NCBI GenBank assembly: GCA_023398615.1
Contig: JAEWSD010000012.1
Span: forward strand, 1 to 15,607
Reading direction: 5' to 3'
Source: Bacillota bacterium
GTDB lineage: Bacteria; Bacillota; Clostridia; Lachnospirales; Lachnospiraceae
DNA: 15,607 bases
The translations under genes and the position numbers were made by a program. The first letter of the stretch is position 1. Each line of letters begins with the position of its first letter. The notes below the pieces were generated by a model that was not told where the DNA came from, ran no database searches, and saw only the letters and a program-made list of their open reading frames with translations. Positions 1-7,002 of this stretch are shown here, one piece after another.

Positions 1-434
1 GTATCCTGGTACACGCGGGAGAACCAAAGGATGAAGCAGACCGCTGCCTGGAATGTAACCAGGTATGTGAGGCATGCGCGGACGTATGTCCGAACAGAGC
101 CAATCTTTCCATCCGGGTGCCCGGTATCGGAATGCCTCAGATCCTGCATGTGGATTATATGTGCAATGAGTGCGGCAACTGTACAAGCTTCTGCCCCTAT
201 AACAGCTCACCGTATAAAGAGAAATTCACTTACTTCCGTACGGCAAGCGATTTCGAAGACAGCAGGAATGAGGGCTTTGTTTTACTTGATGAGGATAAGC
301 TTACGGTCAGGGTCCGCTTGGGAGACAGCGTACAAGACTTTAATCTTAAGAATTCCGGCTGCACCTTGCAGGAAGGAATTAAGAGCATGATACTGGCGGT
401 AATCAGGGACTACCGGTATATATTAAATCTGTAA
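1..434 (+). CDS. ygfK: YgfK-type iron-sulfur oxidoreductase, C-terminal part (5' end outside window)
   Basis: Only the last 143 codons are present; the frame is open from base 3 and the stop is TAA at 432-434. The fragment is a two-cluster ferredoxin-like module. First motif: RCLECNQVCEACADVCPNR (CxxC, CxxxC, CxxC, CxxxCP). Second motif: CNECGNCTSFCP, followed by YNSSPYKEKFTYF. The pairing of these motifs with the linker 'ILHVDYMCNECGNC' is what I remember for the C-terminus of YgfK ('putative selenate reductase'), a flavin/Fe-S protein of about 1000 residues. In E. coli and gut anaerobes ygfK sits in the SDMH/urate-degradation cluster with hyuA, ssnA and xdh genes, which agrees with the hyuA-like gene 28 bp downstream. 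The selenate reductase name is historical; electron transfer in purine or urate breakdown is the likelier job. The ATG at 117 lies inside the cysteine-rich domain and is not a start. Confidence is limited because the catalytic part is not visible. Confidence 0.85.
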   Translation, partial: ILVHAGEPKDEADRCLECNQVCEACADVCPNRANLSIRVPGIGMPQILHVDYMCNECGNCTSFCPYNSSPYKEKFTYFRTASDFEDSRNEGFVLLDEDKLTVRVRLGDSVQDFNLKNSGCTLQEGIKSMILAVIRDYRYILNL

Positions 435-462
435 TTATGTTGGAAAGTGAGGTGCAAAAAGG

Positions 463-1842
463 ATGGATATTTTGTTAAAAGGAGGAACTGTCGTATCACC
501 CGAGGGAAGCAGGAAAGCTGACATCAGAATTAAGGGAGAAAGCATTGCCGAGCTTGGGGAAGGTCTGGCGTCTGACGGAGCGGAAGTAATCGATGTCACC
601 GGCAAACTGCTGTTTCCCGGTTTCATCGATACACATACCCATTTTGATCTGGATGCGGGAGACTTTTTTACCTCGGACGATTTTGAGTCCGGTACGAAAG
701 CCGCTCTTGCGGGAGGAACTACTACCGTGCTGGACCACACTACGCAGAACCGGGGGGAAACCTTGAAGGATGCTCTGCGGAACTGGCACAGGAAGGCCGA
801 CGGCCGTTCCTACTGTGATTACGGGTTCCATATGTCTGTCTGCGAATGGAACGATGAGATCAGGAAAGAGCTCAGGGAAATGACCGGGGAAGGGGTAACT
901 TCTTATAAGCTTTACATGGCGTATAACAATCTGAGGGTCAATGACGCACAAATATATGAGATTCTGAAGGCGGTAGCCAGGGAAGGCGGAATTATCGGCG
1001 TTCACTGCGAGAACGGAGATCTGGTAAATGAGCTGATTAAAGAGCAGAAGGCGATGGGCAATCTGTCTCCGAAGGCGCATCCGCTGTCAAGACCGGATGA
1101 GGTGGAAGCGGAAGCAATCGGAAGACTTCTGACAATTGCAAAATTTGCGGATACTCCGGTAAATATCGTCCACCTTAGTACGGCTAAGGGCTATGAGCTT
1201 GTAAAGCGGGCAAGGAAGGAAGGACAGAAGGTCTATGTGGAATCCTGTCCGCAGTACTTCCTGATGGATGAATCAAAATACCTTCTGGAAGGCTTTGAAA
1301 GTGCAAAGTATGTCCTTTCTCCGCCGCTGCGTACGAAAGCGGATCAGGAATGTCTGTGGAATGCCTTAAAGGAAAACAGGATAGATACCATCGGAACGGA
1401 TCATTGCAGCTTTAATTTTAGCGGACAAAAGGACCGGGGACTTTACGATTTTTCGTTAATACCAAACGGGATTCCCGGTGTTGAACATCGACCGGTTCTA
1501 ATGTATACTTATGGAGTAGCAAACGGGCAGATAACAAAGGAACAGCTTTGCGCCGTTTTATCGACGAATGCCGCCAGGCTCTTCGGCATGTATCCGAAGA
1601 AAGGCAGCCTCAATGAAGGCAGTGATGCAGATATCGTTGTATGGGATACCGGCTACACCGGTACGATTACGGCCGGAGAGCAGGTACAGAAGGTTGATTA
1701 TACGCCTTATGAAGGAATGAACATTCAGGGCAGGGCCGAATATGTATTCCTAAGAGGCAGGCTGGCTGCGGAAAAAGGGAAGGTAACCGGCGTAAAAACA
1801 GGTAACTACGTATACCGGGGGAAAAGCCGGGATACGTTTTAA
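463..1842 (+). CDS. hyuA: HyuA/dihydropyrimidinase-type cyclic amidohydrolase
   Basis: A 459-residue amidohydrolase of full family length (E. coli HyuA about 461). Metal-ligand motifs are all present: DTHTHFD (H58, H60), the carbamylated lysine in SYKLYMAY (K149), H181 in GVHCENGD, H237 in NIVHLS and D313 in GTDHC. The C-terminal 'NAARLFGMYPKKGSLNEGSDADIVVWD' is the usual beta-sandwich return of this superfamily. Such enzymes hydrolyse cyclic amides (hydantoins, dihydropyrimidines) by a binuclear zinc centre in the cytosol. The pieces 'PPLR', 'GTDHC', 'PNGIPGVE' and 'DYTPYEGM' resemble E. coli HyuA more than allantoinase. The start is chosen because GAGGTG at 449-454 lies 8 nt upstream of ATG 463. 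Its position right after ygfK, as in the E. coli SDMH cluster, suggests ring opening of a purine- or urate-derived intermediate; the true substrate cannot be read from sequence. Confidence 0.92.
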   Translation: MDILLKGGTVVSPEGSRKADIRIKGESIAELGEGLASDGAEVIDVTGKLLFPGFIDTHTHFDLDAGDFFTSDDFESGTKAALAGGTTTVLDHTTQNRGETLKDALRNWHRKADGRSYCDYGFHMSVCEWNDEIRKELREMTGEGVTSYKLYMAYNNLRVNDAQIYEILKAVAREGGIIGVHCENGDLVNELIKEQKAMGNLSPKAHPLSRPDEVEAEAIGRLLTIAKFADTPVNIVHLSTAKGYELVKRARKEGQKVYVESCPQYFLMDESKYLLEGFESAKYVLSPPLRTKADQECLWNALKENRIDTIGTDHCSFNFSGQKDRGLYDFSLIPNGIPGVEHRPVLMYTYGVANGQITKEQLCAVLSTNAARLFGMYPKKGSLNEGSDADIVVWDTGYTGTITAGEQVQKVDYTPYEGMNIQGRAEYVFLRGRLAAEKGKVTGVKTGNYVYRGKSRDTF

Positions 1843-1875
1843 CAGTTATAATATTTATAAATGGAGGAATTAGAA

Positions 1876-2259
1876 ATGATAAAAGAAGTTATCAATGCAA
1901 AGAATGCGCCTGCGGCAGTGGGACCGTATGTACATGCGGTAAAGGCAGGGGATCTGGTATTTACATCCGGCCAGCTGGGACTTGACCCGGTAACCGGCAG
2001 TCTGCCGGAGGGAGTAGAAGCACAGGCACACCAGAGTCTTAAAAATCTTGGAGCAGTGCTTAACGCAGCCGGATTAAGCTACTCGGACGTTGTGAAAACA
2101 ACGGTATTTCTGGATGATATCAATGATTTTGCCGCAATCAATGCAATCTATGCGGAATACTTTACAGGGGAAACACCTGCACGTTCCTGCGTAGAGGTTG
2201 CGAAGCTTCCGAAAGGCGGTCTGATTGAGATCGAAGCAATTGCCGTAAAGAGCAAATAG
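1876..2259 (+). CDS. ridA: RidA-family enamine/imine deaminase
   Basis: A 127-residue RidA/YjgF/UK114 protein. It shows the family signatures 'AVGPYVHAV', 'FTSGQLGLDP', and the C-terminal 'PARSCVEVAKLPKGGLIEIEAIAV', including the catalytic arginine (R103) and the conserved glutamate (E118). RidA hydrolyses reactive enamines such as 2-aminoacrylate, releasing ammonia and protecting PLP enzymes. An upstream in-frame ATG at 1861 is rejected: its own second and third codons form the ribosome binding site GGAGG (1863-1867), which sits 8 nt before ATG 1876, and translation from 1876 gives the canonical RidA N-terminus (MIKEVINAKNAPAAVGPY). Only 33 bp separate it from hyuA, so co-transcription is likely. 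In a urate/diaminopropionate pathway a RidA would be useful because diaminopropionate ammonia-lyase (YgeX) passes through aminoacrylate; YgeX itself is not in view, so that link is inference. Confidence 0.95.
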   Translation: MIKEVINAKNAPAAVGPYVHAVKAGDLVFTSGQLGLDPVTGSLPEGVEAQAHQSLKNLGAVLNAAGLSYSDVVKTTVFLDDINDFAAINAIYAEYFTGETPARSCVEVAKLPKGGLIEIEAIAVKSK

Positions 2260-2304
2260 ATTATATTAGGAAATAGGGAACCAAGGTTACGGAAGGAAAA
2301 TGAT

Positions 2305-2904
2305 ATGGGCGATATATCGAATAAAGAACCGATAAAAAGAATACTGAATGCCGCTCTGGATGTGGTGAACAAAGATACTATCAGCGGCACAAGGATGCAT
2401 CTGATTGCGGAGCAGGCTCAGATGGTGCAGTCAAACGTTCACTACTATTATAAAACCAAGAACGATTTAATGCTTGCGCTTCAGGATTACATTTTCGAAG
2501 AGTGCTATGAGATAAGACGGAAAGAGAAAAAGAGCAGCAGTGACAGCCTGGAAGGTCAGTTGGATGTGTTTATCAACCAGAAGAAGAAACTGATATTGGA
2601 TAAAAAGAAATATGATTTTGCGGAAATAGACTTTTGGGTTCAGAGTAAAACAAATAGCGATATTCATTCAAAATTCATTGAGTCCTATGAAAAATGGCGG
2701 CAGGAAATCCGGGTGATACTGTCCGGATATTGTCCGTTCCTCGATGAAAAGAGCCTTGATATCCTTCCGTATACCCTGGTTTCCTTGCTGCAGGGAGCTA
2801 CCATACAGTATTTCATTAACAAGAGTGATTTTGATACAAACACTTATTTTAATACCTGCAGACAGATGATGTTAAACCAGATTTACAGTTTAAAAACCGA
2901 TTGA
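2305..2904 (+). CDS. TetR/AcrR-type transcriptional regulator
   Basis: A 199-residue protein with the TetR layout: an N-terminal helix bundle 'PIKRILNAALDVVNKDTISGTRMHLIAEQAQMVQSN' leading into the recognition helix and the typical 'VHYYYKTKNDLMLAL' (around residues 43-57; the family consensus is xxYYHFxxKExLL). The remaining 140 residues form a helical ligand-binding domain without recognisable ligand signature. Start ATG 2305 has GGAAGG at 2291-2296, 8 nt upstream; an ATG at 2300 is in another frame. It lies 45 bp after ridA and 35 bp before xdhC in the same direction, so it probably controls this catabolic/maturation operon, possibly in response to a purine-related ligand. The specificity is inference. 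An imperfect dyad (GGAACC AA GGTTAC, 2277-2290) precedes the gene but is weak as an operator. Confidence 0.85.
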   Translation: MGDISNKEPIKRILNAALDVVNKDTISGTRMHLIAEQAQMVQSNVHYYYKTKNDLMLALQDYIFEECYEIRRKEKKSSSDSLEGQLDVFINQKKKLILDKKKYDFAEIDFWVQSKTNSDIHSKFIESYEKWRQEIRVILSGYCPFLDEKSLDILPYTLVSLLQGATIQYFINKSDFDTNTYFNTCRQMMLNQIYSLKTD

Positions 2905-2939
2905 CCTGACTCATAAAGCTTTAAGGGAAGTGGCAGACT

Positions 2940-3965
2940 ATGTGTAATCCTTACGAAATAATCAGTAATCTGAATCCATATGCGGATAACCTGGTATTAA
3001 CGGTTATTGACGGAGAGAATTTTGGAGAAAAGGCGGTATTTTCTGACGGAAAGACTGTCTATGAATCAAAGGAAGGTCTTTTTGCACCCGGCGTGACAGG
3101 CCGGATACCGGACGGTAATACGGTTGGAGTAATATCTGTTGACAAGGCACGGATTTTCTGCGAGACACTCGGAGGTGAGAAGAAGCTTGTTATATGCGGA
3201 GGCGGACATGTATCCGTTCCTGTTGTCAGGATTGCAGCAATGACAGGGTTTCATGTAACCGTTATCGAAGACCGCGTCCGGTTTGCGGATAATATAAGAA
3301 GAACGGATGCCGATGAGGTTATCTGTGAGGACTTTTCCGCCGCACTGGAACGGGTCCAGGGGGATTCCGACACCTATTTCGTAATCGTCACGAGAGGCCA
3401 CCGTTACGATCAGGTTTGTCTGGAGGCTATCCTGAAAAAGGAACATGCCTATATCGGCATGATCGGAAGCAGAATACGTGTAAAGCAGGTAAAGGACGCA
3501 ATGCTTGAGAAGGGGTTCCCTGAAGAACTGCTTGACGGGCTCTATTCCCCGATTGGTTTAAAGATCGGTGCCGAAACACCCGAAGAGATAGCCGTATCCA
3601 TTATGGCCGAAATCATCCAGGTTAAGAACCAGTTCAAAAAGGGAGGATATCCGAAAGAAATACTCAAGGCTATCCTGAATGAGGACACAAAGAAGGAACC
3701 AAAGATGTTAGCCACCATCATTTCAAGAAAAGGCTCCGCGCCGAGAAAGACAGGAACCAAGATGCTTATTTTCAGGGACGGTACCACGGCCGGAACTATA
3801 GGAGGCGGCTGTGCGGAAGCGGATATTTGCAGAGAGGCGCGCCACCGGCTGGCGGAAGGGGATAAGGAACCCAAGCTTTGTACTGTGGATATGACGGGCT
3901 TAAGTGCCGAGGAGGAAGGCATGGTATGCGGCGGCGTGGTGGAAATCCTGCTGGAGGTTGTTTAA
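2940..3965 (+). CDS. xdhC: XdhC/CoxI-family molybdenum hydroxylase maturation factor (Rossmann domain first)
   Basis: A 341-residue XdhC-family protein. XdhC binds the molybdenum cofactor and, with a desulfurase, helps make its sulfurated form before insertion into xanthine dehydrogenase-type enzymes. Residues 82-230 form the Rossmann-like domain: LVICGGGHVSVPV (G87-G89), 'VTVIEDRVRFADNIR', 'FVIVTRGHRYDQ', 'YIGMIGSRIR', 'SPIGLKIGAETPEEIAVSIMAEI'. Residues 255-341 form the CoxI part: 'ATIISRKGSAPRKTGTKM', 'GTIGGGCAEADI' and 'GMVCGGVVEILLE'. In the classical protein the CoxI part comes first and the Rossmann domain last, so here the order is reversed; residues 1-75 may be a degenerate extra CoxI-like segment. 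I believe similar proteins occur near clostridial aldehyde/xanthine oxidoreductases. ATG 2940 is preceded by AAGGGAAG at 2923-2930 (9 nt). The stop codon ends 2 bp before the palindromic element. Confidence 0.9.
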   Translation: MCNPYEIISNLNPYADNLVLTVIDGENFGEKAVFSDGKTVYESKEGLFAPGVTGRIPDGNTVGVISVDKARIFCETLGGEKKLVICGGGHVSVPVVRIAAMTGFHVTVIEDRVRFADNIRRTDADEVICEDFSAALERVQGDSDTYFVIVTRGHRYDQVCLEAILKKEHAYIGMIGSRIRVKQVKDAMLEKGFPEELLDGLYSPIGLKIGAETPEEIAVSIMAEIIQVKNQFKKGGYPKEILKAILNEDTKKEPKMLATIISRKGSAPRKTGTKMLIFRDGTTAGTIGGGCAEADICREARHRLAEGDKEPKLCTVDMTGLSAEEEGMVCGGVVEILLEVV

Positions 3966-3967
3966 TA

Positions 3968-3989
3968 CGACTCGAGTATCAAAAGGCCA
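3968..3989 (+). repeat. Left terminal inverted repeat of the palindromic element
   Basis: 22-bp end beginning CGACTCGAGTATC and continuing AAAAGGCCA. It starts 2 bp after the xdhC stop codon. Mismatches to the right end (as reverse complement) are at positions 1 (C/A), 6 (C/A) and 11 (A/G). Confidence 0.65.
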
Positions 3990-4079
3990 ATTTAGTGTTC
4001 TGAATGAATAACAGCGTATATATATTTAATTTTGCTGCCTTACCCTCGGACACTATATTTTTTACAAGCCTCTATCGGC

Positions 4080-4111
4080 TCAAAAATCAAGCCGGCCGGC
4101 TTAATTTTTGA
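4080..4111. terminator. Central palindrome, candidate bidirectional terminator
   Basis: The 32 bp at the heart of the element are self-complementary apart from one position: CAAAAATC, AAGCCGGCCGGCTT, AATTTTTG, with a T-A pair outside. As RNA on either strand it gives a GC-rich stem around a GGCC loop followed by an A-rich/U-rich run, like a short intrinsic terminator. On the plus strand it would end the ygfK-hyuA-ridA-tetR-xdhC transcript. The stem is short (AAGCC/GGCTT core plus AT pairs), so efficiency is uncertain. Confidence 0.4.
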
Positions 4112-4222
4112 CCAGAGTAAAATATTATAAATAATATTTGACAAAATATAAACAGTGCCCTCGGTCGGTCGACGCAAAATTGAATATATATATACACTGG
4201 TATTCATAAAATATACTTTAAA

Positions 4223-4244
4223 TGGCCTTTTGACACTCTAGTCT
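4223..4244 (-). repeat. Right terminal inverted repeat of the palindromic element
   Basis: 22-bp end beginning TGGCCTTTTGACAC and ending CTCTAGTCT, followed by TA. It ends 26 bp before the likely TTG start of the mocA-like gene, so the downstream operon's leader is largely made of this element. Confidence 0.65.
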
Positions 4245-4270
4245 TAATATATCATAGAGAGGTGAGTGAT

Positions 4271-4915
4271 TTGGACAAGGAATGCGGAAAATATAAGGTA
4301 CTGATTGCGGCAGCAGGCTGTTCCAGGAAGATGAAGAGGTTTAAGCCGCTGCTTCCCCTGGGGGACACCTGTATCCTCGCGCAGACGATATGCAGATTCA
4401 AGGAAGCAGGCATGAATGATATTGTTGTGGTCATCGGCTACAGACGTGCCGAGCTGTTCCCGATGTTAAAACACCTGGGTGTACAGGCTGTTGTGAATGA
4501 AGATTATGACCAGACGGATATGCTGGAATCCGTAAAGCTGGGGCTTAATGCCGTGACGGCAGACACCAGAGGTATCCTGCTTTGTCCTGCGGATATTCCG
4601 CTAATTGAACCGGAAACGATTCGAAGGCTGGTTGAAGCAGGAGAAAGAGCGGATGCATTTGCCTATATTCCTGCCAATAAAGGACGCAGGGGGCATCCGT
4701 TACTGTTAGGAAGAAGAATCATGAAGGAAATCATGAATTATCGCGGCGACAACGGTATTCATGGTGTTCTTGAACAATATGCAGGCCGGATAAAATATAT
4801 TGAGGTAACAGATACCAATATGCTGATGGATATTAACCGGCCGGAGGATTATGACAGGCTGCTTAAAGTCTATGAAGAACTGAACCGGATTAAACAAGGC
4901 GCCCATAGCAGATAG
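4271..4915 (+). CDS. mocA: MocA-like molybdenum cofactor cytidylyltransferase (NTP transferase)
   Basis: About 214 residues, a MobA/MocA nucleotidyltransferase (YgfJ in the E. coli SDMH cluster). The N-terminal nucleotide-binding loop is 'VLIAAAGCSRKMKRFKPLLPLGD' (the family's LAAGxSxRMGxxKxLLP), the metal-binding motif is 'LLCPADIPLI' (D108), and 'GRRGHPLLLGRRI' (about 138-150) is typical for MocA, which adds CMP to molybdopterin for xanthine dehydrogenase-type enzymes. A GTG at 4262 opens the frame earlier, but it overlaps the ribosome binding site itself: GAGGTGA at 4259-4265 places TTG 4271 at the right distance (8 nt after GAGG), so I choose TTG. The usual glycine after RM in the loop is replaced (RKMKRF), which I have seen in clostridial members. 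First gene of the molybdenum operon; its stop overlaps the ribosome binding site of the next gene. Confidence 0.85.
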   Translation: MDKECGKYKVLIAAAGCSRKMKRFKPLLPLGDTCILAQTICRFKEAGMNDIVVVIGYRRAELFPMLKHLGVQAVVNEDYDQTDMLESVKLGLNAVTADTRGILLCPADIPLIEPETIRRLVEAGERADAFAYIPANKGRRGHPLLLGRRIMKEIMNYRGDNGIHGVLEQYAGRIKYIEVTDTNMLMDINRPEDYDRLLKVYEELNRIKQGAHSR

Positions 4916-4926
4916 GAGTATCGTAA

Positions 4927-5961
4927 ATGAAGGTAGTAGAGACAACAAAAGCGGTCGGACATGTTTTATGTCATGATATAACACAGATTATACCGGGAGA
5001 AAAGAAAGGCCCCGTATTTCGCAAGGGGCATATTGTGACGGAAGAGGATATTCCCGTTCTCTTATCCGTGGGCAAGGATCATTTATATGTGTGGGAGAAG
5101 GATGAGAGTATCCTGCATGAGAATGAGGCGGCGCTGATTCTTTTTGATATCTGCCGGAATAAAGGTATGAAGGGCTCTGAAATAAAAGAAGGTAAGATAG
5201 AAATCATTGCAGACATGGATGGTCTGTTTAAAATAGACAGAGAAAGACTGATTGCGGTAAACAGCTTCGGGGATATGATGATTGCGGCAAGGCATGGCAA
5301 TACGCCGGTAAGGAAAGGGGATAAGCTTGCCGGGACCAGAATTATACCTTTGGTTATTGAGAAGGAAAAAATGGAACAGGTTAAAAGGATAGGAGGAAAC
5401 AAACCCATACTTACGATTCTTCCGTACCGGAAAAAGAAGGTCGGTATCGTAACGACGGGCAATGAAGTATTTTACGGAAGAATTAAAGATGCCTTCGGAC
5501 CTGTTATTAAAGATAAATTATCGGAATATCCGGCGGAAATTCTCGGACAGACCTATGTGGATGACCGGAAGGAGCATATCAGGGATGCTGTCCTCGACTT
5601 TATCGGCAATGGGGCCGACATGGTTGTATGCACCGGCGGCATGAGTGTGGATCCCGATGACTGTACGCCGGGTGCGATATCGGATACGGGCGCGAGGATA
5701 GTATCCTATGGTGCTCCCGTACTGCCGGGTGCTATGATGCTGGTATCCTATTACGAAAAAGAAAACGGCAGGATACCTGTGCTGGGACTTCCCGGATGTG
5801 TCATGTATGCGAAAAGAACAATTTTTGATATACTGCTTCCAAGAATCATGGCGGATGATGAGATTACAAGGGAGGAACTGGCGGCTTTGGGGGAAGGCGG
5901 ACTTTGCCTTCAATGCCCTGTCTGTACGTATCCGAACTGCGGGTTCGGCAAGGGCAGGTAA
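4927..5961 (+). CDS. MoeA/MPT-binding-like protein with cysteine-rich C-terminus
   Basis: A 344-residue protein with a MoCF-biosynthesis (molybdopterin-binding) domain in its second half: 'KVGIVTTGNEVFYGRI' (about 170-185), 'MVVCTGGMSVDPDDCTP' (GGMS-D-DD motif), 'LPGAMMLV' and 'VLGLPGCVMYAKRTIFDILLPRI'. These are the phosphate and pterin contacts of the MogA/MoeA fold. The first 165 residues do not look like the full MoeA domain I-II arrangement, and total length is shorter than MoeA (about 400). The C-terminus ends in CLQCPVCTYPNC (C327, C330, C333, C338), an unusual addition for a molybdenum insertase that could bind a metal or an iron-sulfur cluster. AGGAG at 4914-4918 lies 8 nt before ATG 4927. 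It follows mocA by 11 bp. Likely role: metal insertion into, or handling of, MPT destined for the SDMH enzyme; it is not certain that it replaces MoeA. Confidence 0.82.
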   Translation: MKVVETTKAVGHVLCHDITQIIPGEKKGPVFRKGHIVTEEDIPVLLSVGKDHLYVWEKDESILHENEAALILFDICRNKGMKGSEIKEGKIEIIADMDGLFKIDRERLIAVNSFGDMMIAARHGNTPVRKGDKLAGTRIIPLVIEKEKMEQVKRIGGNKPILTILPYRKKKVGIVTTGNEVFYGRIKDAFGPVIKDKLSEYPAEILGQTYVDDRKEHIRDAVLDFIGNGADMVVCTGGMSVDPDDCTPGAISDTGARIVSYGAPVLPGAMMLVSYYEKENGRIPVLGLPGCVMYAKRTIFDILLPRIMADDEITREELAALGEGGLCLQCPVCTYPNCGFGKGR

Positions 5962-6078
5962 ATATGTGGAAGTGTAAAGCAGATACCGTGTAGGATATTT
6001 GCTTTTAACTTAAATATATAAACACTAAACAGAAAGACAGAACTAACAAAAACTGAATATCAGAAAGGAGAGATCAGG

Positions 6079-6984
6079 TTGAAAAAACAGAATTTTTCAG
6101 CTACGGGTTTACACAAGAAAAGAAATTTGATACTGGCGGGATTATTGCTGACGGCAATGCTCATCTCGGGCTGCGGTTCTTCTGCAGCAGATAAGGCAGA
6201 CGCACCAAAGGGAACGGAGGCGGAGGCAACGCCGGGACCCGCAGATACCGCAGAGACGCCGGGAACTCCCGAAACGGCGGGTGAATCGACAAAAATCCTG
6301 ATTGCGGCGGCCGCAAGCCTGCAATACTCATTGGAGGAAGAACTGATACCCGCATTTGAAGAAAAGAATCCGGGTATTACGGTAGAAGGAACCTATGACA
6401 GTTCCGGAAAATTACAGACACAAATAGAGGAAGGCATTGATGCAGATGTTTTCTTTTCTGCGGCAGTGAAGCAAATGGACGAATTGAATGAGAAAGGCTA
6501 TGTCAATTCAGACAGCAGGGTTGATCTGCTGAAAAACAAAATTGTATTGATCGTACCGTCCGATACCGCTGCCGGATATACGAAGTTTGAAGATATTGCA
6601 AATGCGGATAAGATTGCTGTTGGCGATCCGGAAAGTGTACCGGCCGGCCAGTACGCAAAGGAAGCCCTGACAGCCTTAGGCCTCTGGGAAACCGTATCGG
6701 AAAAGGCAAGCCTTGGTACTAACGTTACGGAGGTTTTGAGCTGGGTTTCCGAAGGGAGTGCGGATGCGGGTATCGTGTATGCAACGGATGCCGCCGCCAG
6801 TCCCGACGGCATTACAGTGATTGCCGAGGCTCCGGAAGGCAGTCTGAAATCCGACGTTATCTATCCGGTTGCAGTACTGAAGAATTCAACCAGAGCGGAG
6901 GCAGCTAAGAAATTCGTGGACTTCCTGTCGTCCGATGAAGCTATGGCCGTATTTGAAAAATACGGGTTTACCGATAACCGGTAA
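6079..6984 (+). CDS. modA: Molybdate ABC transporter substrate-binding lipoprotein
   Basis: A 301-residue exported lipoprotein. Residues 12-31 give basic residues, a hydrophobic stretch and the lipobox LISGC with lipidated cysteine at C32. Residues 33-72 are a low-complexity linker rich in Ala, Pro, Glu and Thr. The binding domain begins 'ILIAAAASLQYSLEEELIPAFEEKNPGITVEGTYDSSGKLQTQIEEG' with the family's oxyanion-binding 'AAASL' and 'SSGKLQ' segments, then 'DVFFSAA', 'VPAGQYAKEAL' and 'DAGIVYATDA'. This is ModA; tungstate binding cannot be excluded from sequence. The start is TTG 6079 with AAAGGAG at 6064-6070 (8 nt). A 117-bp AT-rich spacer separates it from the gene before, so a separate promoter is possible though I find no convincing -35/-10 pair. 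A structured spacer follows before modB. Confidence 0.93.
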   Translation: MKKQNFSATGLHKKRNLILAGLLLTAMLISGCGSSAADKADAPKGTEAEATPGPADTAETPGTPETAGESTKILIAAAASLQYSLEEELIPAFEEKNPGITVEGTYDSSGKLQTQIEEGIDADVFFSAAVKQMDELNEKGYVNSDSRVDLLKNKIVLIVPSDTAAGYTKFEDIANADKIAVGDPESVPAGQYAKEALTALGLWETVSEKASLGTNVTEVLSWVSEGSADAGIVYATDAAASPDGITVIAEAPEGSLKSDVIYPVAVLKNSTRAEAAKKFVDFLSSDEAMAVFEKYGFTDNR

Positions 6985-7002
6985 TGCAAAACGATGTACT
7001 GG

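Larger units (their letters stand above)
3968..4244. mobile_element. MITE-like palindromic element with terminal inverted repeats
   Basis: This 300-bp gene-free stretch is occupied by one long imperfect inverted repeat. Its two 22-bp ends (3968-3989 and 4223-4244) match at 19 of 22 positions when one is reverse-complemented, sharing the core GTCAAAAGGCCA/ATCAAAAGGCCA. Both ends are flanked by TA (3966-3967 and 4245-4246), and a TTAATA hexamer occurs at 3962-3967 and 4244-4249. Further inward the arms still match: TGAATGAATAACAG against a reverse-complemented TATGAATACCAG, GTATATATAT, AATTTTGC, and CCCTCGGACACT against CCGAGGGCACT. The centre is the palindrome AAGCCGGCCGGCTT (4089-4102). No ORF of note lies inside. 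Noncoding size, TIRs and TA flanks fit a miniature inverted-repeat element mobilised in trans by an IS630/Tc1-mariner-type transposase. Copy number elsewhere in the genome is unknown to me, so mobility is inferred. Confidence 0.65.

Noticed and set aside
31..390. Long open frame overlapping the YgfK end in another frame.
   Set aside because: The frame starting at base 3 has the paired ferredoxin cysteine motifs; the other frame has no family features.
2277..2290. Imperfect dyad GGAACC AA GGTTAC just before the TetR gene.
   Set aside because: Short, one mismatch, and overlaps the ribosome binding region; too weak to call an operator.
4138..4217. Promoter parts inside the right arm of the palindromic element: TTGACA at 4138-4143 and 4230-4235, TATACT at 4212-4217.
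   Set aside because: Neither TTGACA has an acceptable -10 at 16-18 nt, and TATACT has no -35; the second TTGACA is part of the terminal repeat. No promoter called, though the operon must be expressed somehow.
5962..6078. AT-rich spacer before modA examined for a promoter, ModE-type box or riboswitch.
   Set aside because: Only scattered TATA-like runs (around 6011-6022) with no matching -35, and no clear dyad or structured RNA seen.
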